Source: an uncultured Acetatifactor sp. (GTDB lineage Bacteria; Bacillota; Clostridia; Lachnospirales; Lachnospiraceae). From it: 6,132 bases of DNA. The DNA lies in assembly GCA_910587555.1 (NCBI GenBank), contig CAJULV010000054.1, positions 1 to 6,132 of the forward strand, in the 5' to 3' direction. Under the pieces are notes generated by a model. The model was not told the DNA's origin. It worked only from the letters and a program-made list of their open reading frames with translations, and ran no database searches. Positions 5,860 through 6,132 of the stretch are shown in pieces. The position numbers and the translations under genes are program-made. Each line of letters starts with the position of its first letter. The stretch's first letter is position 1.

Positions 5860-6132
5860 AGCAGCACCTCCTTGTCCGTCCTGCCAGGGCGGCCCCAAAT
5901 GCCCCCTGCTCGTTTATTTCCGTATCTGGCAAGTGAAGCAAATCAACATTTCCCACAGATGCACTCTGCCCGTTTATTTCCGTATCTGGCAAGTGAAGCA
6001 AATCAACATTTCCCGCAGATGCACTCTGCCCGCTTATTTCCGTACCTGGCAAGTGAAGCAAATCAACATTTCCCATTGATGCACTCTGCCCGCTTATTTC
6101 CATATCTGGCAAGTGAAGCAAATCAACATTTC
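5852..6132 (-). CDS. C-terminal part of a protein made of 20-residue tandem repeats (partial)
   Basis: This frame is open from the right edge to the stop at 5852-5854. It encodes nearly four copies of a 20-residue unit, consensus GNVDLLHLPDTEINGQSASV, with a few substitutions between copies. The last copy decays into a tail of 13-14 residues, ending RTRRCCCV. Of the three minus frames only this one is open through the repeats. Its stop lies just inside the start of the ligase gene (GTGTTTGA), as in coupled operons. Both facts favour real coding, but two plus-strand frames are also open through the repeats, and a non-coding minisatellite remains possible. I do not recognise the family. The N-terminus and any functional domain lie outside the window. 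Confidence 0.5.
   Translation of the reverse strand, partial: NVDLLHLPDMEISGQSASMGNVDLLHLPGTEISGQSASAGNVDLLHLPDTEINGQSASVGNVDLLHLPDTEINEQGAFGAALAGRTRRCCCV
5865..5873 (-). promoter_or_regulatory. Ribosome binding site that fixes the GTG start of the ligase
   Basis: AAGGAGGTG, a full anti-Shine-Dalgarno match, lies five bases upstream of GTG 5859. An upstream in-frame TTG at 5898 would lengthen the protein by 13 residues but has no comparable site, and those residues would overlap the repeat-bearing frame. The GTG is therefore preferred. Confidence 0.75.
5911..6132. repeat. 60-bp tandem repeat array, 3.7 copies, reaching the right edge
   Basis: Units run 5911-5970, 5971-6030, 6031-6090 and 6091-6132 (incomplete). 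The first two differ at one base and the second and third at five. A strongly decayed part-copy precedes them at about 5893-5910. The unit length is a multiple of three, so gain or loss of copies would keep the minus-strand frame. There are no spacers, so it is not a CRISPR array. The total copy number is unknown because the array continues past the edge. Confidence 0.95.

Noticed and set aside
5911..6132. CRISPR array
   Set aside because: The repeats are directly abutting 60-bp units with no unique spacers, so this is a tandem repeat.

Overview
The window looks like an accessory stretch of a Gram-positive gut-type Clostridia genome (Lachnospiraceae or relatives). That inference rests on the relaxase remnant at the left, whose sequence resembles relaxases of clostridial integrative elements, on strong AGGAGG-type ribosome binding sites, and on the mosaic base composition. 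It is not based on any marker gene. All credible genes are on the minus strand, so the window reads biologically from right (6132) to left (1).

Right part (6132 to about 2290): a reading frame entering from the right edge is built of a 60-bp tandem repeat, encoding a 20-residue repeat. Its stop codon overlaps the GTG start of an adenylate-forming enzyme of the PaaK / coenzyme F390 synthetase / CapK type (4378-5859). After 129 bp comes an AT-rich NAD(P)-dependent epimerase/dehydrogenase of the extended SDR type (3385-4248), and then a GC-rich FabH-like ketoacyl-ACP synthase III (2293-3246). Acyl activation, a Claisen-condensing enzyme and a nucleotide-sugar/ketone type oxidoreductase could form a small acyl or lipid-derived metabolite pathway. 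The product cannot be read from the sequence, and no carrier protein is visible. The epimerase differs clearly in base composition from its two neighbours and has long flanking gaps, so it may be a later insertion.

Middle part (2290 to 1420): a small Sel1-repeat protein (1736-2134) is followed by a 314-bp gap. The gap holds a 9-5-9 palindrome, a possible gene remnant, a near-consensus sigma-A promoter (TTGATT-17-TATAAT) and a possible 20-codon leader ORF.

Left part (1421 to 1): an AT-rich gene for an alpha/alpha-toroid (squalene-cyclase/prenyltransferase-like) protein is followed by a 172-bp gap. The gap contains a promoter-like sequence and a long interrupted hairpin, a candidate oriT or attenuator. 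The last gene is the start of a relaxase that has lost its catalytic core through an apparent in-frame deletion and runs off the left edge. This suggests a decayed conjugative or mobilizable element next to the cluster.
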